Shown: one piece after another, positions 19,909 through 27,059 of the stretch
Layout of the letters: every line of letters starts with the position of its first letter
Numbering within the stretch: the stretch's first letter is position 1
From: Terriglobia bacterium
GTDB taxonomy: Bacteria; Acidobacteriota; Terriglobia; Acidiferrales; UBA7541
NCBI GenBank assembly: GCA_020073485.1
Contig: JAIQFB010000001.1
Location: forward strand, 310,001-374,000
Length of the DNA stretch: 64,000 nt
Direction of reading: 5' to 3'
Translations under genes and position numbers: made by a program
The notes under the pieces: generated by a model
What the model saw: only the letters and a program-made list of their open reading frames with translations
What the model was told of the DNA's origin: nothing
Database searches by the model: none

Positions 19909-19947
19909 AAAAACAAAAAGCCCGACTGTCATTGCTGAGAGTCGGAC
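19909..19947 (-). terminator. Terminator-like hairpin inside the 16S leader
   Basis: On the minus strand, GTCCGACT and AGTCGGGC pair across a 12-base loop (CTCAGCAATGAC) and are followed by TTTTTGTTTTT, 13 bases before the 16S 5' end. This has every mark of an intrinsic terminator, yet it lies between the rRNA promoter and the gene. Readthrough would need boxA-dependent antitermination. It could also act only as a processing helix. Confidence 0.6.
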
Positions 19948-20047
19948 CATTATCGGGATGGGCTGCAAGTACAGCCCAAACCCGCGTCTTTCAAGCGAAC
20001 TTTTTATCGCTCGATTCACTCAATCCCCTATCACTTACGTGATAAGG

Positions 20048-20079
20048 TCAATCGAACGGGTTCTGGCACATCTCATCTT
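20048..20079 (-). other. 16S rRNA leader arm of processing stem
   Basis: Reads AAGATGAGAT, AGAACCCG and GATTGA on the minus strand. The reverse complement of this segment reappears, with small gaps, in the trailer at 18233-18267, so both form the 16S precursor helix. Confidence 0.75.
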
Positions 20080-20086
20080 ACCCAGT

Positions 20087-20099
20087 TTGTCAAAGAGCA
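20087..20099 (-). promoter_or_regulatory. rRNA antitermination boxA
   Basis: TGCTCTTTGACAA on the minus strand matches the boxA consensus TGCTCTTTAACAA at 12 of 13 bases. It lies about 40 bases after the predicted transcription start, the usual position for Nus-factor loading. Confidence 0.8.
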
Positions 20100-20140
20100 T
20101 TTCCCCCTGTCCAGCAGGTGGGTTACCTTCAAGCCCAACG

Positions 20141-20168
20141 ATCATAGCATTGGTTTCTTAAATGTCAA
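20141..20168 (-). promoter_or_regulatory. 16S rRNA promoter
   Basis: On the minus strand TTGACA (20168-20163), a 16-bp spacer and TATGAT (20146-20141) form a near-consensus sigma-70 promoter. The start would be near 20134, giving a leader of about 240 bases. Confidence 0.85.
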
Positions 20169-20293
20169 GCATAAGTCTGGCGACTTATTGAGAGTCTTGT
20201 GGAAAAGCTGTGAGGGACGTTCCCGCTTTACGCAACTCGCAGGCAACAGATGAGGAATTCCCGTCTGTCCTCGTCGTTGCTTCAACCAGCTTA

Positions 20294-20390
20294 GCCGCGC
20301 TGAAGGCGCGGAGTTGATTAGCCCAGGGCAACGCCCTGGGGAACCGATCACCCAACAACGTTCGCCCTGAAGGGGCGGAGGGGTTGTTCT
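20294..20390. repeat. REP-like palindrome cluster downstream of the transposase
   Basis: Contains short hairpins: GCGCTGAAGGCGC, CCCAGGGCAACGCCCTGGG and CGCCCTGAAGGGGCG, spaced 15-30 bases apart. Similar hairpins flank the other side of the neighbouring tyrosine transposase, the arrangement of REP/BIME elements. Confidence 0.7.
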
Positions 20391-20409
20391 CCAACGAAAT
20401 TCAGAAACG

Positions 20410-20862
20410 TCAATCCCAGACGAAACGCTCGTCAAATTCAATTTGATACCGCTTCAAGAATGACCGGAATTCTTCTTCGAAGCTCTTGACCCGGTGATGC
20501 TCGGCTTGGTTGGCGATGTACGTTGTCACCTCATCCACACCGGATTGGCCGATGGAAAAGGCTCCATAGCCGCTTTGCCAATGAAATTTTGCAAATTGTT
20601 TTCCTTGAGTTTTGATCCATTTGGAGGTTGCGCGTTTAACCTCCATAACGACGCGAGCGAGAGGATGGTTTTTGCTCAGCACGAATAAAATGTGGACGTG
20701 GTCGTGCCATGCGTTGATTGCGACAACGTTCGAATCGAGGTCGCGCAAGACGGCTGAGCCGTATAGACATAACGGTTCGCGAACAGATTCGATCAGGATC
20801 GGTTCGCGGTTCTTGGTGCTAAACACAAGATGAATGAGATTTTTAGCAAGCGATTGCGGCAT
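20410..20862 (-). CDS. REP-associated tyrosine transposase (Y1/IS200-like)
   Basis: A 150-residue protein of the TnpA/Y1 HUH family: LIHLVFSTKNREP at the start, the HUH pair in NAWHDHVHILFVLSK, and the catalytic Tyr region ...VTTYIANQAEHHRVKSFEEE. The order HUH, then a Tyr in YIxNQxxHH is the RAYT/IS200 signature. These nick single-stranded DNA at palindromes and can spread REP elements. REP-like palindromes flank it on both sides (20294-20390 and 20873-20963), and no terminal inverted repeats or second IS605 gene are seen, so it is more likely a domesticated RAYT than a mobile IS200. It appears intact. Confidence 0.85.
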   Translation of the reverse strand: MPQSLAKNLIHLVFSTKNREPILIESVREPLCLYGSAVLRDLDSNVVAINAWHDHVHILFVLSKNHPLARVVMEVKRATSKWIKTQGKQFAKFHWQSGYGAFSIGQSGVDEVTTYIANQAEHHRVKSFEEEFRSFLKRYQIEFDERFVWD

Positions 20863-20872
20863 CGCAGTATCC

Positions 20873-20963
20873 CTGCGCCCTTTCAGGGCGCATATGAACT
20901 ATGCGGTGTAACCCGGGGTGTTACCCCGGGCTGTCCACCGCCGGCGCCTTCAGCGCCGGGACC
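20873..20963. repeat. REP-like palindrome cluster upstream of the transposase
   Basis: Contains GCGCCCTTTCAGGGCGC, ACCCGGGGTGTTACCCCGGG and CGGCGCCTTCAGCGCCG. Loop and stem forms match those at 20294-20390 on the other side of the transposase. Confidence 0.7.
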
Positions 20964-21015
20964 TCGTTTCATGCATCGGAGCGGCACACTGTTCTTTGTC
21001 ATGCGCCGTGGCGCG

Positions 21016-22095
21016 CTACTTCTTCGGACGCATCTGGAGCTTCTGCACGCGCCAGTTCAGCAGTTCGCCGACGTAGATCTCATTTTCCGAGGGGCAGGCG
21101 ATTTCATGGATCCAGCCGAATTGTTTCATCTCCCTGCCGGTCCCGCCGAGCATGCCCAGGACTTTTCCGTCCAGGCTGAGTTTGTAGACGCGGCCGGGGA
21201 AGGCGTCGGAGGCGTAGAGGACCTGATTGGGGCCGGGGGTGATGCACACGGTCCAGGGCGCGCCGGGGCCCATGGTGCCGACCAGATCCACCGGAGGCTT
21301 GTTGCCGATGATGGGGACCGTGTTTGCGTAATCAAACGGCTCGCTGATCTTGATGTTGCGCAAGTATTTTCCGTCGCCGTCGAACACCTCGATGCGGGCG
21401 TTGCCGCGGTTGGCTACGTAGACGTTTCCCTGATTGTCGGTGGCGATGCTGTGCGGGGTGTTGAGCTGGCCGGGGCCGCTGCCGGGTTCGCCGAAGGACT
21501 TGATCCATTTGCCGTTTTTGTCGTATTTGGCGACGCGCGAATTGATGTAGCCGTCGCTGATGAAGGTGTCTCCGGCGGCGTTCCAGGCCATGTCGGTCAC
21601 CTGGCGGAACATCCCGTCGACTGGAGGGAGCGGGGGTTTCGGATGCTTCAGGGGTTCGGTCCCTTCGTCCGAGGCTTCCTGCTTGCGGCCGAAGACCATG
21701 ATGACCTGGCCCTGCGGATTGAACTTGATGACCATGTCAGAGCCCTTGTCGGCGGCCCAGATGTTGTCGTCCTTATCGATGCGCACGGTGTGGGCGAACG
21801 ACCAGGCGTAGAGGTTGTGGCCGATCTCGCGAATGTATTTGCCGTCGCGGTCGAATTCCAGAAGTTGTGCCGCGCTGGCCCCATACGCCGGGCCGGTGGT
21901 ATTGCCGCGCGAGAAGATGAAAATGTGCCCTTTGGAATTGACCGCCACGCCGGAGACTTCGCCGAGGTACATGTTGTCGGGCATTTTCACGACGTTGGGC
22001 GCGGAATCGAACGGAATTTCAGGCGCGCCCTGCTGGGCGAGCAGTGCCAGCGGCACGCAGAGAAAAAAAGCCAGAGCAAGAACAATGCGTTTCAT
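21016..22095 (-). CDS. Secreted NHL-repeat beta-propeller protein
   Basis: A 359-residue protein from ATG 22095, preceded by TTGAGGAGG. It has a signal peptide (MKRIVLALAFFLCVPLALLA). Repeated NHL blades follow: GEVSGVAVNSKGHIFIFSRG, HTVRIDKDDNIWAADKG, NTPHSIATDNQGNVYVANRG and others, in the layout of peptidyl-alpha-hydroxyglycine lyase-like six-bladed propellers. The final blade ends YVGELLNWRVQKLQMRP. Such secreted propellers bind or process peptides or scaffold envelope complexes. It stands alone, with the RAYT/REP island on one side. The enzyme activity is not proven by motif. Confidence 0.82.
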   Translation of the reverse strand: MKRIVLALAFFLCVPLALLAQQGAPEIPFDSAPNVVKMPDNMYLGEVSGVAVNSKGHIFIFSRGNTTGPAYGASAAQLLEFDRDGKYIREIGHNLYAWSFAHTVRIDKDDNIWAADKGSDMVIKFNPQGQVIMVFGRKQEASDEGTEPLKHPKPPLPPVDGMFRQVTDMAWNAAGDTFISDGYINSRVAKYDKNGKWIKSFGEPGSGPGQLNTPHSIATDNQGNVYVANRGNARIEVFDGDGKYLRNIKISEPFDYANTVPIIGNKPPVDLVGTMGPGAPWTVCITPGPNQVLYASDAFPGRVYKLSLDGKVLGMLGGTGREMKQFGWIHEIACPSENEIYVGELLNWRVQKLQMRPKK

Positions 22096-22267
22096 CGTAA
22101 TCCTCCTCAAAATGGTGCTTGAATGCGGAAAAATGCAGTGGAGCGAACCTTCGGGAGAATATATTGTTTTCTCCGGAACGCCAATCAAAAAGCGTTGCAC
22201 CGGCGTTTTCTGAATTCAACGGAAGTCAGATAAACTACTGGCCGCTACGCACAGCGAGGTGAAATTC

Positions 22268-22654
22268 ATGTCCCAGGATTATCTGCTCAAGACGGAACCT
22301 TCGGAATATTCCTTCGCCGAACTTGTGCGGGATACCGCAACCGAGTGGGAAGGCGTGTCCAATCCCACAGCGGTGAAGCACCTGCGCGAAATGAGCCCCG
22401 GTGCCAGGCTGATCATCTACGAAACGGGAACGCGCCGGAGCGCGGTGGGGACCGCGACGGTCGTTTCCGTGGACGCTTCCGATCCCAAGAATCCCAAAGT
22501 CAAAATCAAGGCGGGAAAGGCAATCGCAAAACCGGTTTCGCTCGAAGAGATCAAGGCGAACAAGGTGTTTAAGGATTCGCCGTTGGTCCGCATGGGTCGG
22601 CTTTCCGTGGTTCCTCTCACGAAAGAACAATACGCTGCCTTGGCAGGCGGATGA
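22268..22654 (+). CDS. EVE domain (PUA-like) protein
   Basis: A 128-residue single-domain protein: YLLKTEPSEYSFAELVRD, EWEGVSNPTAVKHLREM, ARLIIYETGTRRSAVGTATV and the late PLVRMGRLSVVPLTKEQY match EVE domains, which read modified bases such as 5-methylcytosine or modified RNA. The start ATG 22268 has GAGGTG at good spacing. EVE proteins often occur near restriction or RNA modification genes, but no such gene is adjacent here. It lies between the NHL gene and mtnA, which are on the opposite strand. Confidence 0.85.
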   Translation: MSQDYLLKTEPSEYSFAELVRDTATEWEGVSNPTAVKHLREMSPGARLIIYETGTRRSAVGTATVVSVDASDPKNPKVKIKAGKAIAKPVSLEEIKANKVFKDSPLVRMGRLSVVPLTKEQYAALAGG

Positions 22655-22722
22655 TCGAAGGTTCGTCCGGCCGGATTCCCGGATTGACTGAAGCCAGACC
22701 AACTTATCCAGCAAGGTCTCTG

Positions 22723-23799
22723 CTATCGGCCTAATCCATGTGTTGCGGTGGACATGGACTCCGCCAACCGGCGCAACGATTCCGCATATGGCGCGCGGGC
22801 CACGCCGCGTTCGCAGACGATCGCAGTGATGAGGCGCGCCGGGGTGACGTCGAATCCCGGGTTCGCCACAGCCACGTCCGGGGCGATGCGCACGCCGCGC
22901 AGGTGCGTGACCTCTTCGGCGGATCGCTCTTCGATGGGGATCTGCTCGCCGGAAGCAATCGTGAGATCGAAGGTCGAAACCGGCGCTGCCACATAGAAGG
23001 GAACGCCGTGTTCGTGCGCGAGCACGGCGATCTGGTAGGTGCCAATTTTATTGGCAGTGTCGCCGTTGGCGGCGATGCGATCCGCGCCCACCACGACTGC
23101 GCTGACGGTTCCAGTTTTCATGAAATGGCCGACCATGTTGTCGGTGATCAGCGTGAGCGGCACGCCGCCTTCGTGGAGTTCCCAAGCGGTCAGGCGCGCG
23201 CCCTGCAGGTAGGGCCGCGTTTCCGGCACCAGCACGTGCAGCTTGCGGCCCTGTTCGACGGCCACGCGAATCACGCCCAGCGCCGTTCCGATTCCGGCGG
23301 TTGCGAGCGCACCCGCGTTGCACTGGGTCATGACTTTGCCCGCCCCGGGCATCAATTCCGCCCCGAAGCGGCCGATGGCTTCGTCCGTGGCGCGCTTTTC
23401 GGCATGCACCGCGCGAGCTTCTTCGACCATCGCGCGGCGAATGTTTTCCAGCGATGCGCCCGCCGAGACGAGTTGCTCGAAGCGGCGCTTCATGCGCTCG
23501 ATGGCCCAAAACAAATCCACGGCCGTCGGCCGCGTTTCGGCGATGGTCCGGCAGATTGATGGAAACTTGTCGCGAAGCTCGTCCACTGTAGCGATATTGG
23601 AACGCTCCACTCCCAGCGCGACGCCCATGGCGGCGGCCACGCCGATCGCCGGCGCACCGCGGATGACCATGTCCTTGATCGCCGCGGCCACGTCGCGATA
23701 ATCGGTGTAAATGTGATGAATCACTTCTCCCGGCAAACGGCGCTGGTCGAGCATCACCACGCCCTGGCTGGTCCATTCAATGGGTTGGGCAACATTCAT
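22723..23799 (-). CDS. mtnA: S-methyl-5-thioribose-1-phosphate isomerase
   Basis: A 358-residue protein of normal MtnA length. Conserved motifs include [51 protein letters not shown] and [20 protein letters not shown], with the catalytic Cys in CNAGAL and Asp in GADRI. It isomerises methylthioribose-1-phosphate to methylthioribulose-1-phosphate in methionine salvage. It is not next to other mtn genes in this window. Ribose-1,5-bisphosphate isomerase and eIF2B-alpha are relatives, but the motifs favour MtnA. Confidence 0.93.
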   Translation of the reverse strand: MNVAQPIEWTSQGVVMLDQRRLPGEVIHHIYTDYRDVAAAIKDMVIRGAPAIGVAAAMGVALGVERSNIATVDELRDKFPSICRTIAETRPTAVDLFWAIERMKRRFEQLVSAGASLENIRRAMVEEARAVHAEKRATDEAIGRFGAELMPGAGKVMTQCNAGALATAGIGTALGVIRVAVEQGRKLHVLVPETRPYLQGARLTAWELHEGGVPLTLITDNMVGHFMKTGTVSAVVVGADRIAANGDTANKIGTYQIAVLAHEHGVPFYVAAPVSTFDLTIASGEQIPIEERSAEEVTHLRGVRIAPDVAVANPGFDVTPARLITAIVCERGVARAPYAESLRRLAESMSTATHGLGR

Positions 23800-23874
23800 T
23801 GTCGTGCGAGATTCCTTCCGTTCAAATCTTTATTCCCGCTTACGGATTTGCAATCAATCGTCCGCGACGGACAC

Positions 23875-24930
23875 TCAGCGGTGCAACCCGCCGGCGAGGT
23901 AGATCAGATACCCCAGCAACTGCAGGCCATTGAATCCGAGGTGCACAAAATAGCTGGCCGCCACCGTGCCGGTCCGCGCGCGCACCCAGGTGAGCACAAT
24001 GCCCACCAACATGAGCAGGGCGATCTGTCCCCACCCTCCCCACAACTGCACTGCATGCAGCATCCCGAATAGTATTCCAGTGATGGCGATACCCGCGGCG
24101 ATGCCCGTGCGCCTGGCAATGATCGGGTAAAGGAAGCCGCGGAAAATCGTCTCCTCCACCAGCGGCGCGACTGCAACGCCCAGCACGGCGAAAATGAACA
24201 TACTGATCCGCGCTTTCAACAGCTCCTCGATCGGCAGGGTTTCCTTGGAATTCAGAAATGCGCCCGCGAACGAAACCATCAAGGCGAGCACCGCTCCGCC
24301 GCTCAGGAATTGCAGGGCGGTCGCGCGAAATGATCCGGCTCCGGAACTTAAGCCGCGCCAGCCGATCGTCCGCCAGAATGGCGCGGGAGTCCGGCCAAGC
24401 ACCATGAGGTAAAGATACAAAATCGCGCCGCCGTCCAGCACGGCCTGGCTCAGCAGGACCACGACCGACTTCGCCGTGCTCATCGTGGGCCCAAACATTT
24501 CGTCCGGATTCGCGCCCAATAAGCGGATCGCAGCCTCGGCCATCCCGCGCGTGACGACTACGCTGGCAATCACGCCTAGAACCACGAATAGCAGGACTTC
24601 ATGCCAGCCCCACGGCACTTGCAAATCGCTTAGAACTTCCCCACGGACTTGGGGCGAAACAGGGATGCCAGACAAATTCCGTGATTCGGGACCGGCGGCG
24701 TCCGCGTCGGGCGCAGGAAGCCCTTGAGATTCGGAAGCGCCGTCTGGAGGCTCCGTTGCGCGCACCCTTACCGGGGCGGCGCCGGACAGATTGTGGTCGT
24801 CGTAGGTCATTTCCCAGTGGAAAGGCGCTGCCAGGGACCGGCGCGCCAGAACACCTGATTCAATGTACTGGTAGTTATCGCCGGGCGCAAGTGCGGGCGG
24901 AAAGCTGCCTCCGGCCCAAAGCCGGCGCAC
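23875..24930 (-). CDS. CPBP-family intramembrane metalloprotease
   Basis: A 351-residue membrane protein with about seven hydrophobic segments from residue 115 on. The catalytic motifs are visible: EETIFRGF (EExxxR), GMLHA (FxxxH-like) and the terminal HLGFNG (HxxxN). This is the Abi/CAAX-protease (CPBP) family, which cleave membrane-bound substrates. The GTG start at 24930 lies 5 bp past the ArsR stop, so the two are co-transcribed; an internal ATG at 24810 is a plausible true start, since the first 40 residues have no ribosome site or clear family match. It may be under ArsR control. Confidence 0.82.
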   Translation of the reverse strand: MRRLWAGGSFPPALAPGDNYQYIESGVLARRSLAAPFHWEMTYDDHNLSGAAPVRVRATEPPDGASESQGLPAPDADAAGPESRNLSGIPVSPQVRGEVLSDLQVPWGWHEVLLFVVLGVIASVVVTRGMAEAAIRLLGANPDEMFGPTMSTAKSVVVLLSQAVLDGGAILYLYLMVLGRTPAPFWRTIGWRGLSSGAGSFRATALQFLSGGAVLALMVSFAGAFLNSKETLPIEELLKARISMFIFAVLGVAVAPLVEETIFRGFLYPIIARRTGIAAGIAITGILFGMLHAVQLWGGWGQIALLMLVGIVLTWVRARTGTVAASYFVHLGFNGLQLLGYLIYLAGGLHR

Positions 24931-24935
24931 GTGTA

Positions 24936-25232
24936 TCAGCGGCGGCGAGCTTTCTTTGGGCCGCGCGCGAGTTTTGCGAGAGCCTGGGAGTAGGCCGCGA
25001 CGGTTTCCGGAACGGCCCGGCTGAAGACGAATTGCCCTTCGCGGCGGCAGACAATCAACCCGGCTTCGCTCAGAATCTTGAGGTGGTGAGAAACGGTTGC
25101 GGGGGTCACGCCGCGCATGGAGACGATTTCGCCGCAGGTCATGTGCTCGCTGGCCGAGATGGCCTCGAAGATCCGCAAGCGCGTCTCATCGGCCAGGGCT
25201 TTCGATATTTTTTCGATCTCGGAATGGTCCAT
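24936..25232 (-). CDS. ArsR-family transcriptional regulator
   Basis: A 98-residue winged-helix protein: KISKALADETRLRIFEAI, then MTCGEIVSMRGVTPATVSHH with LKILSEAGLIVCRREGQFVF. It lacks a metal-binding ELCVCD motif. It is divergent from an SDR gene, and the inverted repeat TTAGA-N6-TCTAA (25325-25340) between them is a likely operator. ArsR-SDR divergent pairs are common, and the ArsR protein usually represses the SDR. A CPBP protease follows immediately downstream. Confidence 0.88.
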   Translation of the reverse strand: MDHSEIEKISKALADETRLRIFEAISASEHMTCGEIVSMRGVTPATVSHHLKILSEAGLIVCRREGQFVFSRAVPETVAAYSQALAKLARGPKKARRR

Positions 25233-25324
25233 GATCTGCCTGAAAGTGTAGCGGAGTCAGAGCCTTGCCGCCACCGGGAACCCCGCCATCCCGAAAAATC
25301 ACAAGAAATCCTGCAACCGAATAG

Positions 25325-25340
25325 TTAGACAGTCATCTAA
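25325..25340. promoter_or_regulatory. Candidate ArsR operator (TTAGA-N6-TCTAA)
   Basis: A perfect 5-bp inverted repeat with a 6-base spacer in the divergent gap between the ArsR and SDR genes. Inverted repeats of this TTAGA/TCTAA type are typical ArsR/SdpR sites. Binding is inferred. Confidence 0.6.
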
Positions 25341-25429
25341 ATATCGAAATCATAGGTGCCCGGGCGAGCGGCAATGCCGCATTCCCCGGGCGGGACCGAC
25401 AACAAATCGGAAAGCACAAGGAGACGGAC

Positions 25430-26179
25430 ATGAGCACACTCGAAGGAAAAGTGGCGGTAGTGACGGGCGGAAACAGCGGCATCGGACTGGCCGCGGCCAA
25501 GCGCCTGCAGGAAGACGGAGCGAAAGTGGCCATCGCGGGGCGCAGCAAGAAGACGCTTGGCGAAGCCGTGAAAACGATCGGAAACGGCGTTCTGGCCATC
25601 CAGGCGGACGTCGCGCAACTCGCGGATATCGACAAGCTATTCGCGGAAGTTTCCGCGAAGCTGGGCAAGATCGATGTGCTGTTCGTGAACGCGGGAGTGG
25701 CGAAATTCGCGCCGCTGGCCGACACCTCGGAGGGCGCCTACGACGAAATGTTCGACATCAACATCAAGGGCGCATACTTCACCATCCAGAAAGCCATTCC
25801 GTTCCTGAACGATGGCGCGTCGATCATTCTGAATACCAGCGTGGTGGACAGCAAAGGCACCGTCGGAGCCAGCGCGTATGCGGCCACCAAAGCCGCCCTG
25901 CGCTCCCTGGCCAGGACCGCCGCGGCGGAACTTGTGGGCCGCGGCATCCGCGTGAACACCGTTGCGCCGGGACCGATTGAGACGCCCATCTTCGGCAAGA
26001 CCGGGCTGCCAAAGGAAGCCCTCGATCAATTCGCGAAGGATATCGTTTCCAAGGTTCCAATGCAGCGATTTGGGAGCCCGGAAGAAGTGGCCGGCGCGGT
26101 TGCGTTCCTGGCCTCGCACGATGCGTCGTACATCACCGGCGTGGAGATCAACGTGGACGGCGGGATCGGGCAAGTATAA
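25430..26179 (+). CDS. SDR-family NAD(P)-dependent oxidoreductase
   Basis: A 249-residue classical short-chain dehydrogenase: TGGNSGIG near the N-terminus (glycine-rich nucleotide loop), the NAG motif (FVNAGVA), the catalytic Ser in NTSVVDSKG and the YAATK Tyr/Lys pair, then the C-terminal INVDGG. It resembles glucose-1-dehydrogenase/3-oxoacyl-ACP-reductase-like proteins. It is divergent from an ArsR regulator with an operator-like repeat between them. The substrate cannot be told from sequence. Confidence 0.88.
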   Translation: MSTLEGKVAVVTGGNSGIGLAAAKRLQEDGAKVAIAGRSKKTLGEAVKTIGNGVLAIQADVAQLADIDKLFAEVSAKLGKIDVLFVNAGVAKFAPLADTSEGAYDEMFDINIKGAYFTIQKAIPFLNDGASIILNTSVVDSKGTVGASAYAATKAALRSLARTAAAELVGRGIRVNTVAPGPIETPIFGKTGLPKEALDQFAKDIVSKVPMQRFGSPEEVAGAVAFLASHDASYITGVEINVDGGIGQV

Positions 26180-26269
26180 TTCACTCGAGTATTGGCGGGG
26201 CACAGGGGCGCGTGAACCCGCCGTCCCTGTGCCTTTGGCACTCCCCATCGACGACCTCCTCTTGAGACA

Positions 26270-26283
26270 ACCATAAATATGGT
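26270..26283 (+). promoter_or_regulatory. Candidate vapBC operator
   Basis: ACCATA-AA-TATGGT is a perfect 6-bp inverted repeat 11 bases before the antitoxin ATG. TTGAGA (26263-26268) could serve as a weak -35. Antitoxins of this kind usually autorepress through such palindromes. Confidence 0.55.
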
Positions 26284-26294
26284 AGGATAGATTC

Positions 26295-26525
26295 ATGCGA
26301 ACGACCGTGGATATCCCCGATCCCGTGTACCGCCGGCTCAAATCGCGCGCCGCGAGCGAAGGGAGTTCCGCGAAGGAATTGATTCTTCGCGGGGTGGAGC
26401 AGGTTCTGAAAGGGGGCCCCCGCAAGTCCCGGCGGAGGGTGAGGCTTCCGGTCGTGCGGTCCAAGCGGCCGGGGAAAGTCCGGCTTGATAATGCCAAAAT
26501 CTACGAAGTCATTTCTTTTCCCTGA
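26295..26525 (+). CDS. vapB: Ribbon-helix-helix-type antitoxin (VapB-like)
   Basis: A 76-residue protein. The N-terminal MRTTVDIPDPVYRRLKSRAA is the usual start of small VapB/CopG-like antitoxins. A basic linker (KSRRRVRLPVVRSKRPGK) leads to the toxin-binding tail. It overlaps the PIN-domain toxin gene by 35 bp, which fits a TA operon. A palindrome lies just upstream. Confidence 0.8.
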   Translation: MRTTVDIPDPVYRRLKSRAASEGSSAKELILRGVEQVLKGGPRKSRRRVRLPVVRSKRPGKVRLDNAKIYEVISFP

Positions 26526-26940
26526 TATCAACGTCTGGATCGCACTCACCTACGAAGGGCACGCGCATCACAACCGCGCGAGGAAATGGTTTGAGTCCAT
26601 CGGCGGTACGGGACGACTATTCTTCTGCCGCTTCACTCAACTCGGCCTGTTGCGCCTGCTGACCGCGGAAGCGGTGATGGGCCAGGACGAAGTCATGACC
26701 CAGAAGCAAGCCTGGAGCACGTACGATTATTTGCTCCAGGACGAGCGCATCGGATTCTTGAGTGAACCGGACGAAATCGAGACGCCATTTCGAGCCATGA
26801 CCCGTCTACGACAATCCGCTCCAAAGGATTGGGCGGATTCGTACCTTGCTGCGTTTGCTTTGGCCGCGCAGTTGACCCTCGTAACATTCGATCGTGGATT
26901 TTCGGGCGGGGCCGGACGAACTGTCGTCCTCAAACCATAG
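26491..26940 (+). CDS. vapC: PIN-domain toxin ribonuclease (VapC-like)
   Basis: A 149-residue PIN protein. The first acidic residue lies in LFPDINVWIAL, the Ser/Thr-Gln block in CRFTQLGLLRLLT, and the last acidic cluster in KDWADSYLAAFA and LVTFDRGF. These Asp/Glu positions form the metal site of VapC toxins, which cleave tRNA or rRNA. It overlaps and follows the antitoxin, so the pair is likely a functional TA module. The start ATG 26491 is the first codon that includes the PIN N-terminal strand. Confidence 0.85.
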   Translation: MPKSTKSFLFPDINVWIALTYEGHAHHNRARKWFESIGGTGRLFFCRFTQLGLLRLLTAEAVMGQDEVMTQKQAWSTYDYLLQDERIGFLSEPDEIETPFRAMTRLRQSAPKDWADSYLAAFALAAQLTLVTFDRGFSGGAGRTVVLKP

Positions 26941-27059
26941 TAAAAATCCCCGATGGGTCGACGAAAGTTTCTAAGTAAGTGGCGCGGGGATCTTAAACCG
27001 AGAAATGAGAGGCTCGGCGTGTGTCGAGCCTCTCCATGCCAATAGATTGTGCACCTGCT

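Noticed and set aside
20830-22122. Plus-strand frame of 430 codons
   Set aside because: Antisense to the NHL-repeat gene, whose frame has a signal peptide, ribosome site and repeated blades.
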